A stretch of 64,000 nucleotides of DNA, from assembly GCA_030278955.1 (NCBI GenBank), contig JAOANR010000015.1, forward strand, positions 18,757,073 through 18,821,072. Reading direction: 5' to 3'. Position 1 is the stretch's first letter. Every line of letters starts with the position of its first letter. The DNA is from Hygrophila difformis. Lineage: Eukaryota > Streptophyta > Magnoliopsida > Lamiales > Acanthaceae. A program made the translations under genes and the position numbers. Below, piece by piece: positions 45,091 through 57,456 of this stretch. The notes beneath the pieces were generated by a model, which was not told where the DNA came from, ran no database searches, and saw only the letters and a list, made by a program, of their open reading frames with translations.

Positions 45091-46926
45091 AACTGATTTG
45101 ATCGAGTTAGGAAGAGGGAGATTGGAAATGATGGAAACTTTGGCTGGATCAACTTCAATGCCTGCACGAGAGATGCGATGACCTAACACTATGCCCTCAG
45201 TGACCATAAAATGGCACTTTTCCCAATTTAAAACCAAGTTAGTGTCCTCACACCTTTTTAAAATCTTAGCAAGATTGGTCAGACAATCTTCGAACGTATC
45301 TCCATACACAGAGAAGTCATCCATGAAAACTTCAATGCATTTTTCGATAAATTCGGAGAAAATGGACATCATGCATCTTTGAAAAGTAGCAGGTGCATTG
45401 CACAAACCAAAAGGCATCCGTCGATAGGCAAAAGTGCCGTACGGGCAAGTAAAAGTGGTTTTATCATGGTCTTCACTAGAAATAACAATCTGATTATAAC
45501 CAGAATAACCATCCAGAAAGCAATAAAACTCTCTCCCTGCCAACCTCTCAAGCATTTGATCAATGAATGGCAATGGAAAATGGTCCTTGCGTGTGGCCTC
45601 GTTCAGCTTCCGGTAGTCGATACAAACTCTCCATCCGGTTACTGGCCTGGTTGCAACCTCTTCTCCTTGCTCATTCTTGGTTATGCACATCCCTCCTCGT
45701 TTGGGTACGACCTGCACTGGGCTAACCCATTTGCTATCAGAGATAGGATAGATTATACCAGCATCTAAGAGCTTGATAACTTCTTTCCTTACCACTTCTT
45801 GCATAAGGGGATTCAATCGCCTCTGAGGTTGACGGGAGGGTTTAAACTCTTCTTCCATTAGAATCCTGTGCATGCAAATAGAAGGGCTTATTCCTTTTAT
45901 ATCAGAAATGGTCCAACCTATTGCATGTACATGTTTCTTAAGAACGACCACCAGAGCATTTTCTTGCTCTTGGGAGAGCTTAGCCGAAACAATCACGGGT
46001 AACTTTTTATGTTCTGCGAGAAACGCATACTTGAGATGATCGGGTAATGTTTTAAGTTCAAGCTCTGTTGGACATTCAACGGAAGGGAGTAGTTTGCGAG
46101 AAATGGGTAGTGGGAGAACAGATTTACCTTCGGGATCCTGCATCAGTACAGGATCCTCTTCTTCCTCTTGGTTGGCGTCATCATGGAATTCGATGCCGTC
46201 AAACTCCTCCAGATCCCCTGTTTCGGGATCGGCAAAGTGAACGGCTTTGCATCCTTTGTGCTCCACGCCGGCAGGCTTCAGTACCTGCTTTGATGGTTCA
46301 TCCAGCATCATTTCACAATCAAGTTCAGAGTCAAGCTCTTCCCTAACTATTACATTTTCAAATGAAAAACAAGAACTGTCATTCGGAAATTTCTGCAATT
46401 TCTCCATATCAAAGATGATCTCCTCGCCATCGACCCTTAAGGTGACTTTTCCGGATTTGGCGTCAATCACTGCACCACCAGTGGCTAGAAATGGGCGTCC
46501 AAGGATAAGCAGTATTTCAGAATCCTCTTCAATGTCGAGGATGATGAAGTCGACCGGGAAAAGAATCTGCCCGGTTTTGACTACAACATCCTTAAGGATT
46601 CCTACGGGCTGAGTGATTGATCTGTCTGCGAGCTGCAGTCTCATCTTGATCGGCTGAATTTCTCCAAGCTTAAGGCGAATAGCCATAGCTAGTGGCATCA
46701 CATTGATGCTTGATCCTAAATCACAAAGCCCCATACTCACTTTGGCCTTTCCGAATTGTACTGGAAGTGTGCAACATCCGGGGTCCTCCTTCTTTTCAGG
46801 CATTCTCCTCTGAACGATGGCACTGCATGTGCTGTTGAGAATAATTACCTCTTCCTGCTCAACCTGCCTTTTTCCTGAAATCAATTCTTTCAAGAACTTA
46901 GCATAGATGGGCATTTCGGAAATCAT
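45085..46926 (-). pseudogene. Protease and reverse transcriptase of the Athila-like element
   Basis: Aspartic protease with CDLGSSINVMPLAMA (catalytic DLG-type motif about residue 67) and IILGRPFLATGGAVID. Then reverse transcriptase: WVSPVQVVPKRGG, CIDYRKLNEATRKDHFPLPF, YSGYNQIVISSEDHDKTTFT, YRRMPFGLCNAPATFQR and the active-site FMDDFSVYGD (about residue 536). The frame is lost after SVRSFLG near 45088, where about four bases are missing compared with the usual continuation; the open frame to 44989 is out of phase. The true 5' end of this region is joined to gag through a frameshift between about 47050 and 47110. Confidence 0.9.
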
Positions 46927-46958
46927 TTCTGTGAGAGGAATGGTTATCTCTACGGACT

Positions 46959-49127
46959 TTAATCGTTGCAGAAATTTCTTGAATTTAAGATCATGTTCTT
47001 TATTTTTAAGACGTGCAGGATAAGGAATCCTGGGTATGTACTTGTTATTAGCAATTTTTGGTGGTGAGGGGAAGGAAGTTGTACCTTCACCTGTACCCTT
47101 ATCTGTTTCAGCATTTCAGGCGCAGCTTCAGTCTGCAATTCGGCTGTCTCTTTTTCCGCTTCGTTCTCATTATCAGCTTCCTTACCAGCATTGTCAACAC
47201 TATCATCTTCCTCACATTCTGCTCCAGTATCTGCTCCCTTTGGTCCAGCTAGTACTCTTCCAGATTTCAAGGTTATTGCCTTGCATTGCGGGTTCTTTTC
47301 CGCAGTGCTTGGCAACGTTCCTTTGTCCCTTTTCTGCATCTCATTAGCCATCTGTGTAACTTGGGTCTCCACATTTCTGATGGAGGCTTGCAGTTGATTG
47401 TTGATCTCTTTCTGACTAGTGATGAAATCGGTCATCAAATTCTCAAGCCTTGAAGGAGGCTTTTGATTCTGATTCTGATTTTGATTCTGATTCTGATTCT
47501 GATTCCACTGGCCTTGGTTTGGGGCAAACTGAGGCTGGAAATTCTGATTGGGCTGAAAGTTCTGGAAATTCTGAGGCGGCCTCTGCTGGATTTGAGGTTG
47601 GAAACCTGGATTCTGAAAGTGTTGGCCCCTGTTCTGATTGAATCCCTGATTCTGCTGAGGGTTGAACTGCTGTTGTTGTGGCTTGTTCAAAAGATGTGAA
47701 TTCAAGGCGTTGTTGTTTGAGTAAGACAAATTCGGGTGTCTATTTGGAAAAGCTCCTGCATAGTTACAGCTCTCAGCTGTGATTTGCTCGCATGTGTCAG
47801 TTGCATGAGCACCTTGACACAGTCCACAGATCACATCAGTTTGCTGTCCCTGCGCAGAACTTCCAACTCCTTGATTTACAGACAACGCTGCCACTTGCTC
47901 TTGAAGCTTTTCAATGTCTGACTTCTCTACTGTACTCACAGCACATAAACCACGAGGGGGAGTGAGATTACCATCATCAGTTAGAACGGAACGGTTTACA
48001 CTCATGGCTTCAATCTTTGCCCAGGCTTGGTCCATCGGTATGTAGAGCAAATGTTGACCACCAGCAGCATCGAGCATGGATTTCCATGCTGGGGTCAGAC
48101 CACTGTAGAACTTCTTCAATCTCTCCCAGTCATGCAAACCATGTTGAGGACACTTTCTGAGCAGGTTGAAGAATCTTTCCTTTGCATCATACAAGGACTC
48201 GTCTGGTTTCATTTTGAATTCCGCAATTTTGGAGCGGCATTCATCCACCTTGGACTCCGGGAAGTATTTTGCTAGGAAGTTTCTGATCACATCTTCCCAT
48301 GTAGACTTCTGATTTACGGGCAGTGACTTGTACCATGTTCGTGCTCCGCTTGTCAGAGAGAAGGGAAATAGCCTGAGTCGAATAGTGTTTGCAGATACAT
48401 CACGATTTTTGATCGTGTCACACAATTCTAGGAAGGTTTGCAGGTGATCATGGGGGTCTTCATGGCTTGCTCCGGCAAACTGGTTGCTCTGGACTAGATT
48501 GATTAGGGCCGGTTTCAATTCAAAGTTCCTAGCCAAGAATGGAGCTTGTCCAGGAATATTCAGATATGGCTCTAAAATCGGCTGCATGTAATCAGCAGCA
48601 GCAGCTGCTTGATGATTGTTCTCAGGCCCGCCTTGGTACTGCTGTGGGTAGTAGTTCTGAGGCATGAAATAGTTCCTCGGATCATTGAAATCATTCGGAT
48701 TCGGGGGATTCTGATGGGGGTTGTGGTATTGCTGATTTTGCTGGTTTTGGAAATTTTGCTGATTTGGTTGGTTCTGGTTGTTTGGTGGGTTTTGATTCAG
48801 ATTGGGAGGGGGTGCCTCGAAGTGCTGCTGTTCCATGTTTGGTGGGTTCCCACCTCCTTGTATGATCTGGGGAGGGGGATCATCCAATTCATCGTGATCA
48901 GCATCTTCGGGGTCTTCCTCAATGTTGTGAAGTGGGGGATTGGGTTGAATGATTGGTGGGATGTCAGGGTTTGCCATCTCGGAAATATCGCTGCTGGTGC
49001 TTGGCGAAAGTAATGCCTGTCGTTCCCGTTCCCTTCTTCGTTTAGTCTCCGCCCTAAGACGTCGAGCTGTCTTTTCTATCTCTGAATTAAACGGGATCTC
49101 GGCTGGCGTCTGCTTCCTCCTTTGCAT
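46959..49127 (-). pseudogene. Gag of the Athila-like element
   Basis: 722 open codons from ATG 49127, about 140 bp after the PBS. Pro/Asn/Gln-rich N-terminus; retrotransposon Gag core (FPFSLTSGARTWYKSLP, WEDVIRNFLAKYFPESK, ESLYDAKERFFNLLRKCPQH) at residues about 255-350. There is a zinc-knuckle-like CGLCQGAHATDTC (about 433) and a long Asn/Gln-rich tail including a QN dipeptide run encoded by an (ATTCTG)-type microsatellite near 47463-47510. The last ~40 codons are out of frame. The correct Pol frame (IPYPARLKNKEHD..) overlaps it, showing a small indel between about 47050 and 47110. Confidence 0.9.
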
Positions 49128-49270
49128 AGAACAACGGCTTCAATAATGACAGTACCTGTACAATCCCCAGGTTAGAAGTGGTTCTGAAGGTGAATATTTA
49201 TAATTATATGTATAGGCTAATCTAGGAGCAATGAGGAATGTAATTCTCAAATAAAACGGCGCTGCATCCT

Positions 49271-49287
49271 CCCCGGCAACGGCGCCA
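49271..49287 (-). other. Primer-binding site of the Athila-like element
   Basis: Minus strand TGGCGCCGTTGCCGGGG lies immediately after the 5' LTR. This PBS type is typical of Athila/Calypso elements, usually attributed to aspartate tRNA. Confidence 0.8.
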
Positions 49288-52200
49288 TGAAACTTTTGAC
49301 AATTTCGTCCACACGAGCTTTTTCTTAAAATATACCAGGTTAGATTTATTAAATGAAAAGCGTTATGATTCACGGGAAAGGGTTTAGGGATATATATTAA
49401 GATTATTAGTCTTTTTATTACTCAGGTGTGGTGCTTTGGTTTCAAATGGCACTGTGGTCCTCTCTGTCATGAAATGTTGACAAATCTCATGGCATAGCCG
49501 GGATAGGTTGACCTTCAGCCTGTCACACTGAGGATCCCCGGCAAATATGCCATGGTACTTCTCATCAATTCTTGCCATAAGATTTCCTGCCATGAAACTT
49601 TTTGACAGATTCCCACTACATGAGTATTTTCTGAAAAATAATGATCCTGGTTTAGGTGTTATTTAATGAAACCAATTTATGATGGCGGAGTTGTGATTAG
49701 GGATATATTTATAAGTAGTCATGTTTTTATTGCTCGTGTTTAAGAAACTGTGGCCCGAAAGCGCACGGTGTCAAAAATTGCAGTAATTTATAGTAAGACC
49801 GGATCGTTCACTGGAGGATGTGCGATAGAAGCAGGGCCCACGTCGTTTTACTAGATTTTCCATTCGTATTGCTCAATAGGTTTAAAAGGTGATTAACAAC
49901 TACTGACATGAATTTAAACTAGGTGACAAAAGCATTTAAATTACTCTACAAAGCGAGTAAGTCTATTCTAGAAAGCGGGTAAAAATGATTCTAGGAATGC
50001 GGTAAACATTATCTATGAAGGCAGAAAAAATTACATTGTGCCAACCGTGAAGCTGATCACAATGTAGACAGAAGGAACAGGAGGAAAAGAATGAAAATTG
50101 GACAAGATTGAGATAAAGCAGTACTAAACTTCCATTTTTATACACATATCTTTGTTTGGGATAATTCTATCAGATAGCTAATTCTCATGTTCTCAGTAAT
50201 GCTTTCCCTTTAGCAGACAGGTACTTGCAGTATGAGTTTACATGTTCTCAAGACCGCAAATTCTAAGATACCACAGATTCGTAACTGCCCTGGCCTGGGT
50301 GTGTTACCTCATCTGTGGTGGAAAAGCAACACCCGACACATCATTTATTGAAATGCCAAGTACTACTATCATTCTCCCATGTCACGCCCAAAGATTCTAA
50401 CCAAGTTCTGAACTATCCCTTAACTGTCAATCCTAGTAGCAGTTACACAACTCTCAATACAACCGAGTGACCTCTAATGAAAGCGGTTAAAAGAAAGCAG
50501 TAAAGAAAGCATTTAAAACCTATCACTCGGAGGTTTTGAAAATCTGACACTGGTAGTGAAAGACAGCACCCAGTCAAGATGATTAGGTATGGATCAAGAA
50601 TTCCCGGCTCTAGGTGAACCACTGGTGTGTTCACTTTCTTCTGGGTGATTATGAGATACAAACTAATGAAACGAACTAATGATTTGGTTCGTTCCGGATG
50701 CACTCACTCAGGACTCAAAAATAGGCCTTGTCAGAAGAGGATAGCAATTGAACGAAAACTCATCCCTATCTTAGAAAATAACCAAGGCCTGAGTGATGTT
50801 CCTCTGAGATTATTTACTACACTGTATTTGAGTCCAAGTGGACCCCATCTCGGTGTAGCACTCAATCTTAGATTTCCATCAACCAGCAGTTTTGGAAAAT
50901 AATGGATTTGAAAACCATTCCCTATCAGGTACTAGACTCTCAGTTAAAACACAGACCCTTTCAGTCTAGGCGAGACCTAATCGCTGAATCTGTTTCTAAT
51001 TTCCCAAAATACAACCCTTGACAGAATATGAATTAGTCATAACTGAGGAATTTATCCCTTACTTAGATCCGGATTTTATAAAGAGATTTTTGTTGGAAGT
51101 CTATTACGCAATATCTGTTTGAGATCTAGACTTCTATCGTCCAAGGGAAGGATCCCAAAATAATATAGACCACAATAGTACATAATATTATCATGCATAA
51201 AGATATAGGGAAGTGTAAAATTAATTGACCCAAAATAAAGATGCGGGTCTAGACAGAAGGTGAAACACAAGTATGAAGTGGTCAAGGGACCAAAGTGATG
51301 GCAGAATAATCGGGTGGACTGTAAACATCTACTGTCCAATCTCCCAATTACTCGGATGGAGCGAATTTAGACAGCTTAGACCCTGTAATGGTAGTGTCAA
51401 TACCAGTTGGGTCTCCACTGTCTGTGAATTCTGATAAAAACCTACATGTTTCCCTTCCATAATGATCGTCAATTGGCATTGACTGATGCCAACTGACTCC
51501 CGTTACAAATTGGAATTTGGGTTTGGAGATTAAGATAAGAAAAATAAAACTGTGTCTGGATAGGAGTCAGCCGAGCAGCTATTATAACCCCGGATGGGCG
51601 AACCGCCAAGGCTTCCACTAACAGTCATCCAGACCATGCAAAATAACAATTAGTAACTAATACCCAGAATACGAGCTAGTTATCCATGAGGGAATACCCG
51701 CCAACATTAGTCTGATGTATTCTTTACTAATGGTTCCACACACAACACACAAAGACAAAATAAATAAGAAATAAAAGAAGATTCCTTGTATGAGAGACAT
51801 TGGTTTCTCATGCAAGGTTGTGGATTGGGTCCACAATTGATGGTCTCAAATAATCCTTCCTACCATAATTAATTACAGTCCAGATTATCTGTTTAAGCCA
51901 TCAAGATTTTGTTTATAGAGGAGTGTTTTAATGGCAATTGAACAAAGGTCCTTTAATCATGATGATTATTGATGTTTGATTATTGCTAATCTTAGTCTTT
52001 AATCATTAATGACTCAAGGGTTCAATTAGTTAAGTGATGCAAATGGAGAATCAAAATTTGGGCAGCATAACACCCTATATTGCAATTCCAGAATATTACA
52101 CCTTAACCCGTGGGGTTATGATGTGAGTGTTGCAATATAATATAGGAAGGGAATGAAGGTTATTTGAGATTAAAATAGAGAGAAGTGAGTCTTTGTCGCG

Positions 52201-54002
52201 GCCCGAGATCCGCGACATGGGTATCCCGATAAGTTTTTAGAATTTTTGGCAGCATAACGCCTCCTTGTCGCTAAGCAAGATTTTGTCGCGGAACGTGGTT
52301 CCGCGACAAGAGTGTTTCGCGACAAAGTATTTTCAGAAAATTCCCAAGGCGTTTGAACCTTTGTCGCTATGCATGGAAAGTTTTGTCGCAGAACGTGGTT
52401 CCGCGACAAAGTGGTTCCGCGACAAAGTGTTTAAAGGTTAAGGGACATGGCCTAATTTTTCTGTCTCCGAATGGGATTTTGTCGCGGAACGTGGTTCCGC
52501 GACAAGATGATTCCGCGACAGAAAGCCATGCAGACAAAAATGCAAGGGTTTGGCTCCTTTGTCGCTATGCATGGAAGGTTTTGTCGCGGAACGTGGCTCC
52601 GCGACAAGGTGTTCCGCGACAAAGGGTTTTAGATTATGGAGACAAGTGTCTTGAAATACCTTGGTCGCGGAACAACCATTTTGTCGCGGAACGTGGTTCC
52701 GCGCCAAAAGGCGGTTGGCGCCCAGGGTGGTTCAGGACAAAAGTCAGAAAAAGCAGAAATGAACAGTGGCATGCAAACAGCGTGATCTCACCCTATTTCA
52801 GATCAAAAAGCTATTCTAAGCTAAAAAATAAGCAAGAAATATTCAAAATAAGGAAGAACATGCTTAAGCAAAAATAGACAAAGCTGGGCAGAATATTAAA
52901 AATAAAGCAAGAGTTCTAATCTAGGGTTTGATCACACATCCACACAACATTATCCATAATATGCCAACAGTAGACATAAAAATAACAAAATGGGGGTCAA
53001 GTGACCCCAAAATGAAAAAGAAAGCATAAATCCATGGGGTGTGAGACCCATTTCATGATTTGGGACACAAATGATGAATGTTTTCCCATATTATTGAAGG
53101 GTTGTTGTTAATACCCATGATTTGGGTGTTACAAACCCTAAAACAAAAGTTTTGAAACCAAAACATGGTATAAAAATGGCTATCTAGGTAACTGTGAACA
53201 GTAAAAACACTAAACTAAGCTAAACTAAGAGCAAAAATTAAATAATACATGAAAATAAACCTAAACTACTCTACCTAAGGAAGAACTCCTAAGCTTGCCT
53301 TCAAGAGAGCTCTACAAAAATCTCAATTTTTCCAACCTCTAGCTCAAAGGAAACACCTCATATTTATAGAGGGGAAACCCTAAGCTCATGGGCCTTGATT
53401 TGAGCCCATTGTGTCTCAAGACATCACACACATCACAGCTTGGTCTCGGAGCACCAAGTTTGGTCGCGGAATACACTGCATGTGGCAAAGCTTCTCGACT
53501 GGGTCTTGTGTCTCTAAAAATGCATCTTTGTCGCGGAATGGACCTTTGTCGCGGAACAGGGCATCGCGACAAAGGTATCGCGACAGATGGCTCTGGCTGG
53601 TTTTCTCCTTCATCTGAGCTGCTTGATCGCGGAACCCTCCTTTGTCGCGGAACCATGCATCGCGACAAAGGGCTTCCGCGACAAGGGTTTTCCTGAGCCT
53701 GCTGGATTGGGCCAGATGGGCCGAAACTGTTCTTTTTGTGGGCTTTTTCTCTCTTTTTCCCATCTTTTTGTTTCCTTTTTCTTTTCTTTTCTTTTTCTAA
53801 TGTTTTTGGATTTTTCTAACATAGATATGTAATAAAATTACATATTTATGCCTTTTTCACACCAGCTTATTATTTTTACAATTATGCATAAATCAGTCCA
53901 ATTCGACTGCTTTCTTACTTAATGTAAGACCGGGATGCGATCAAATGCCCGTTTAAGACACGGAAATGGATTGAAAATAATGGTCATTTCTGGCCATTAT
54001 CA
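49288..54002 (-). repeat. 5' LTR (promoter LTR) of the Athila-like element
   Basis: TATA box TATAAATATG at 53359-53368 (minus). It is nearly identical to the 3' LTR. The visible indels are a 25-bp loss near 52195 (relative to 36925-36955) and a 14-bp gain near 53570, both inside palindrome clusters. Confidence 0.9.
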
Positions 54003-54007
54003 TCATC

Positions 54008-54406
54008 TCATTCGGGGCTCCGGGAGGCGTCGAGCCCAATGACAGTGCGCACTGACCACCCGTAGAGCAAGGAGAACTGCATATTTGGGTACAGTGAATG
54101 TCTCTGGAAACGTTGCCGTTGTGTGCACACGTCATTCCTCTCGAAGCCATTTTTGGAGCCCAAGGATTTCGACAGAGGTAATAACAATTGCTTCCCCTCT
54201 CTCATAATTTTCAAAAGCTTTGTGTTACATCAGTAGTAGCAAAGTCCAAATGCAATCTGAAACTGATGTTGGGCTTGAAGTTTCTAATTGATATTTAGTG
54301 CACTGTGAAATTTGAAGCGTATTGGATGGAATTTTGGAAACCTTTTGGCAATGACAATGTGATTAATTTTTGCTGAAAAAAGGGCATAAATATCAAATGC
54401 CGTATT
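54008..54406 (+). other. Right flank of the Athila-like element, possible exon remnant
   Basis: GGCTCCGGGAGGCGTCGAG near the start repeats the left flank. A GACAGAG|GTAATAAC sequence at about 54172-54185 looks like a splice donor, so 33780-34020 plus 54008-54178 might be one leader exon of an unknown gene split by the element. No protein was recognised. Confidence 0.25.
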
Positions 54407-54686
54407 TGTTGAAGCTATCAAAGTAACAGTAAAACCATCCAAGTTGGATTCTCATCTACGGCACCGAAAGTATTGAAGCTATCATATGTACAGTCTAGCT
54501 TATGTTTGTTGTCTGTTGTAGCTTTTCAATTCTATAAATAGATACTTAAATTGTTGTAATTCTCAGAGCGAAGCGAAGCAAGAAATACAAAGCATGCTTT
54601 AGCTAAACAACTGTCCGCTTTTGGTTATCCTTTTTAGATATCAAAAGTGTAAAGTGTTCTTGTGTGAGTGAGATATCAAATCTACA
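54407..54686 (+). repeat. Copia-type 5' LTR fragment of a truncated element
   Basis: TGTTGAAGCTATC to AAATCTACA, 280 bp, with a TATA box CTATAAATAG at about 54532-54541, followed by a PBS (TGGTATCAGAGC, 54690-54701). The following leader (54702 to about 55020) is C-rich and has no Gag. No 3' LTR was found, so the element is truncated, apparently by the tandem array. The left LTR boundary is the least certain part. Confidence 0.6.
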
Positions 54687-55189
54687 AATTGGTATCAGAG
54701 CTCGAATGATCTAAACTCAGAGCAAAATAACTTGAGTAAAACACTCAAATTAAAAGAATTAAAATTACCCACCGTGGAACTATTGTCCATCGCCTGCAAC
54801 CTCTTTCTGGTGAACCCGCTGCCGCTACCTAGCCCAGCCTCCTCGAGTTGCTACCACCGCCCACCAGCGGAAGCCCACACCTCCAACGAGCTAGCACTTC
54901 GGCTGCTGCTCCTCCGTCCACCGAGCACCGCCTCCAGCCTTGCGCTGCCGTCGCTGTTGCTCGATCCCTGCTGCGGTGCTGATCTGTTGCAGTTGTGCCA
55001 TTCTATCCGTCCTGCTTGCCTAGGTTGTTATCCCATGTGGCTTGGTTAGTTTTGTGCCATTCTATGGCCCAAAACTGAGTGCAATATGCCCTTTGACTGG
55101 TTATGACTTGTCTTATGTATTTAGCAGTTATACATCCTCTAGGGCATATCTGGTGGATGATCAAGGCATTCTTCTCATGGCCAAGATCT

Positions 55190-55915
55190 TCCTTAGTTGA
55201 CTGAGGAGTGAGGACCCTCTTCCCGGAGTCTAGGCATGTACCTCCCCTGTCCAGCTTTATGTATGTCGTATAACTACTTTCGGGCCATTTCGGGTCCATT
55301 CGAAGCATTTAATCACTGAAAAATAGTACCATTTTCCAATGAAACCCCTCTTGGTCGGCTAAAGGCCCTTCCATAGGTTGTGCACATGTGCCTCCCCATG
55401 GCTAGGCTTCCAGTAGGCCGTATAACTCTTTACTGGTCGTTCCAAGCCTATTCGAAGCACTTAAACATTGAAAATGAGTATCTTTGCCCATCAAACCCCT
55501 CTTGGTCGACCAAGGACACTTCCATGGGTCTGGGCATGATCCTCCCATTTTTCAGGCTTCCGGTAGGCTGTATAACTCCTTTCCGACTAGCACCTAAAAC
55601 ACTAAAAATGAGTACCTTTGCACATAAAACCCATCTTAGTCGACCAAGACACCCCATTGGTCGACCAAGGACTCTTCCATGGGGTTTGGGCATGTGCCTC
55701 CCGTTGTCCAATCTTCCATTAGGCCATATAACTCCTTTCCGACCATTCCGGGCCTATTTGAAGCACTTAAACACTGAAAGGGAATGTTTTTACCCATGAA
55801 CTCTCTCTTGTTTTACCAAGACACCCCATTGGTCAACCAAGGACTCTTCCATGGGGTTTGGGCATGTGGCTCCCCCTGTCCAGTCTCTATTAGGTCGTAT
55901 AACTCTATTTATGTG
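55190..55915. repeat. Satellite-like tandem array, ~150-170 bp unit
   Basis: The phrase GTATAACTCCTTTCCGACC (with variants) recurs near 55267, 55419, 55569, 55725 and 55895, spacings of about 152, 150, 156 and 170 bp. Each unit also holds GAAGCACTTAAACACTGAAA, CCTCTTGGTCGACCAAGGAC and TTCCATGGGGTTTGGGCATG. Units differ by roughly 10-20%, so the array is not young. Open frames across it are chance. Confidence 0.85.
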
Positions 55916-55960
55916 ATTTTTGTTTTGTGAATCATGTGGACTGTGTTTGTGGGTTTGAAA

Positions 55961-56608
55961 CATAGTTACATGGAACGTAGTACGATTCGAAACGGGGAAC
56001 GGGAATGGAAACGCGGAACACTAGTCTTAGTGAATCGGGAACGATTTATAATATCATTTTTTTTCTAAATATTATACTCCCTCCGTCCCATTCCAAATGT
56101 CCTACTTACTATTTTTGGATGTCCCATTACAAATGTCTTCTTTCTATAAATAGAAATAATTTTCCCATCCAACAACTATGTGGACCCCATCATATACTCA
56201 CAAACCAACTCTACCTTAATTCTTGTGCCCAACAGTAACAGGATACTTGGGGTGGGACGGAGGGAGTAATATTTTTAAGTAATAATGAATTTCAAACCAA
56301 AATATAAAACAAGCCCACATAAACCCTAGCCCAAAATCTTATTTCTTTCTCTCTCTTTCTATACGTGTCTTCTTCTACCACCGCCGTTTCCTCTTTGAAC
56401 AGGCATGTTTCTTGAAATCTTAATAATAGAAAGCACAACCAACTATGGTACCATGAACTATGTGCGAAACTTGAACGAAAAAATACCTCTCCTTAGCCTC
56501 AATTGTCGGAACGTGGATCGACGATCTGGTACGATTTCGTTTCGTGTTCTAGAACGAATGGCTCCGGTACGGAGAACGGCCGGCCGTTCCCCGTTCTGGG
56601 TAACTATG
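55961..56608. mobile_element. hAT non-autonomous element containing a Stowaway
   Basis: Termini CATAGTTAC and GTAACTATG, with similarity continuing inward (GGAACG- and CGTTCC-rich arms). The exact 8-bp duplication GTTTGAAA is at 55953-55960 and 56609-56616. The interior is rich in CG around 56510-56595 (GGAACGTGGATCGACGATC, CGGCCGGCCGTTCC). No transposase. Confidence 0.8.
56077..56266. mobile_element. Stowaway MITE nested in the hAT element
   Basis: CTCCCTCCGTCCCATTCC at the left, GGTGGGACGGAGGGAG at the right, TA on both sides (56075-56076, 56267-56268), 190 bp. Confidence 0.9.
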
Positions 56609-56616
56609 GTTTGAAA

Positions 56617-57023
56617 TAATGATTTTGGCTCAATTGATTGTTGTTTGTTGTTGGATGCGAATTGAGTTAGGTGCATAGCATTTAGCTTTATCTATTCATG
56701 TTCTTAGTTTTTCGTTGAGTTAATTGAAATGATTATTTTTATTCATTATATTTACTCTTAATTCCATGCGAATCTGGCTGTGTGTCATGACACTATTTTG
56801 ATGCTTAAATTAGGCAGGATGCTTAAGCATACATTTAGAAGTTCTATATTTGGTTTTTGCATATGTTTTTATAGAGTACTTGATTTAGTGGGTGTGTGAT
56901 TGTGAAAAACTTGTTGGAGATGGTGTGTTAACCAGTAGAATTGCAAAAGCTTAATTCTTTCTCACATTGCATTTACAAAAACTTGTTCCTGACATCAATT
57001 CCATCCACAATGACAAAAGCTTA
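56617..57023. other. Unassigned intergenic sequence
   Basis: No ORF, repeat arm or motif recognised between the hAT element and the next foldback element. Confidence 0.3.
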
Positions 57024-57456
57024 TTCCTTTCACGGAAAAAAATATTAAAATGGTGTCGTAGCTTTGCCTATTTTCCAGTTTGGTTACATAAGTTTGGAGT
57101 TTTCTAATTTGGCGCCATAACTTTGCTAATGATCTTCAAAATTGTCCCATCAGGCCTTAATCACCCATATTTATTTACGTGACAATAGATTAATGTAAAT
57201 AATTAATTTAATTGTGTCTTGTAGTTGCCACGTACGCATAGACTGAGTTTAATCTACACATGTGTATACTTTCTAACTCATTTGTTGTGTATTTGAAGAC
57301 TGGGAAGGAGACTATTAAATTAGAAATAGGGTTAGAAAGTGTCCACACATGTAGGTCAAACTCAGTCAATGCATATGTGCCAACTACAAGTCACAATTAA
57401 ATTAATTATTTACATTAATCTCGTGTCACGTAAGTAAATATGGGTGATTTTAGCCT

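Larger units (their letters stand above)
34021..54002 (-). mobile_element. Athila-like Ty3/Gypsy retrotransposon carrying an F-box gene
   Basis: 20 kb. LTRs of 4,721 bp (34021-38741) and 4,715 bp (49288-54002) begin TGAAACTTTTGAC and end GGCCATTATCA on the plus strand. The duplication TCATC is at 34016-34020 and 54003-54007. On the minus strand the order is LTR, PBS TGGCGCCGTTGCCGGGG, gag, protease-RT-RNase H-integrase, about 4.4 kb of further internal sequence with an F-box gene, polypurine tract, LTR. PBS type, Gag and Pol sequences fit the Athila/Calypso lineage. LTR identity by eye is above 99% apart from two short indels, so insertion was recent. Gag-pol has two frameshifts and one stop. 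Confidence 0.9.

Noticed and set aside
55380..55799. 139-codon ORF
   Set aside because: The tandem array is read as protein; the repeats in the peptide follow the DNA unit.
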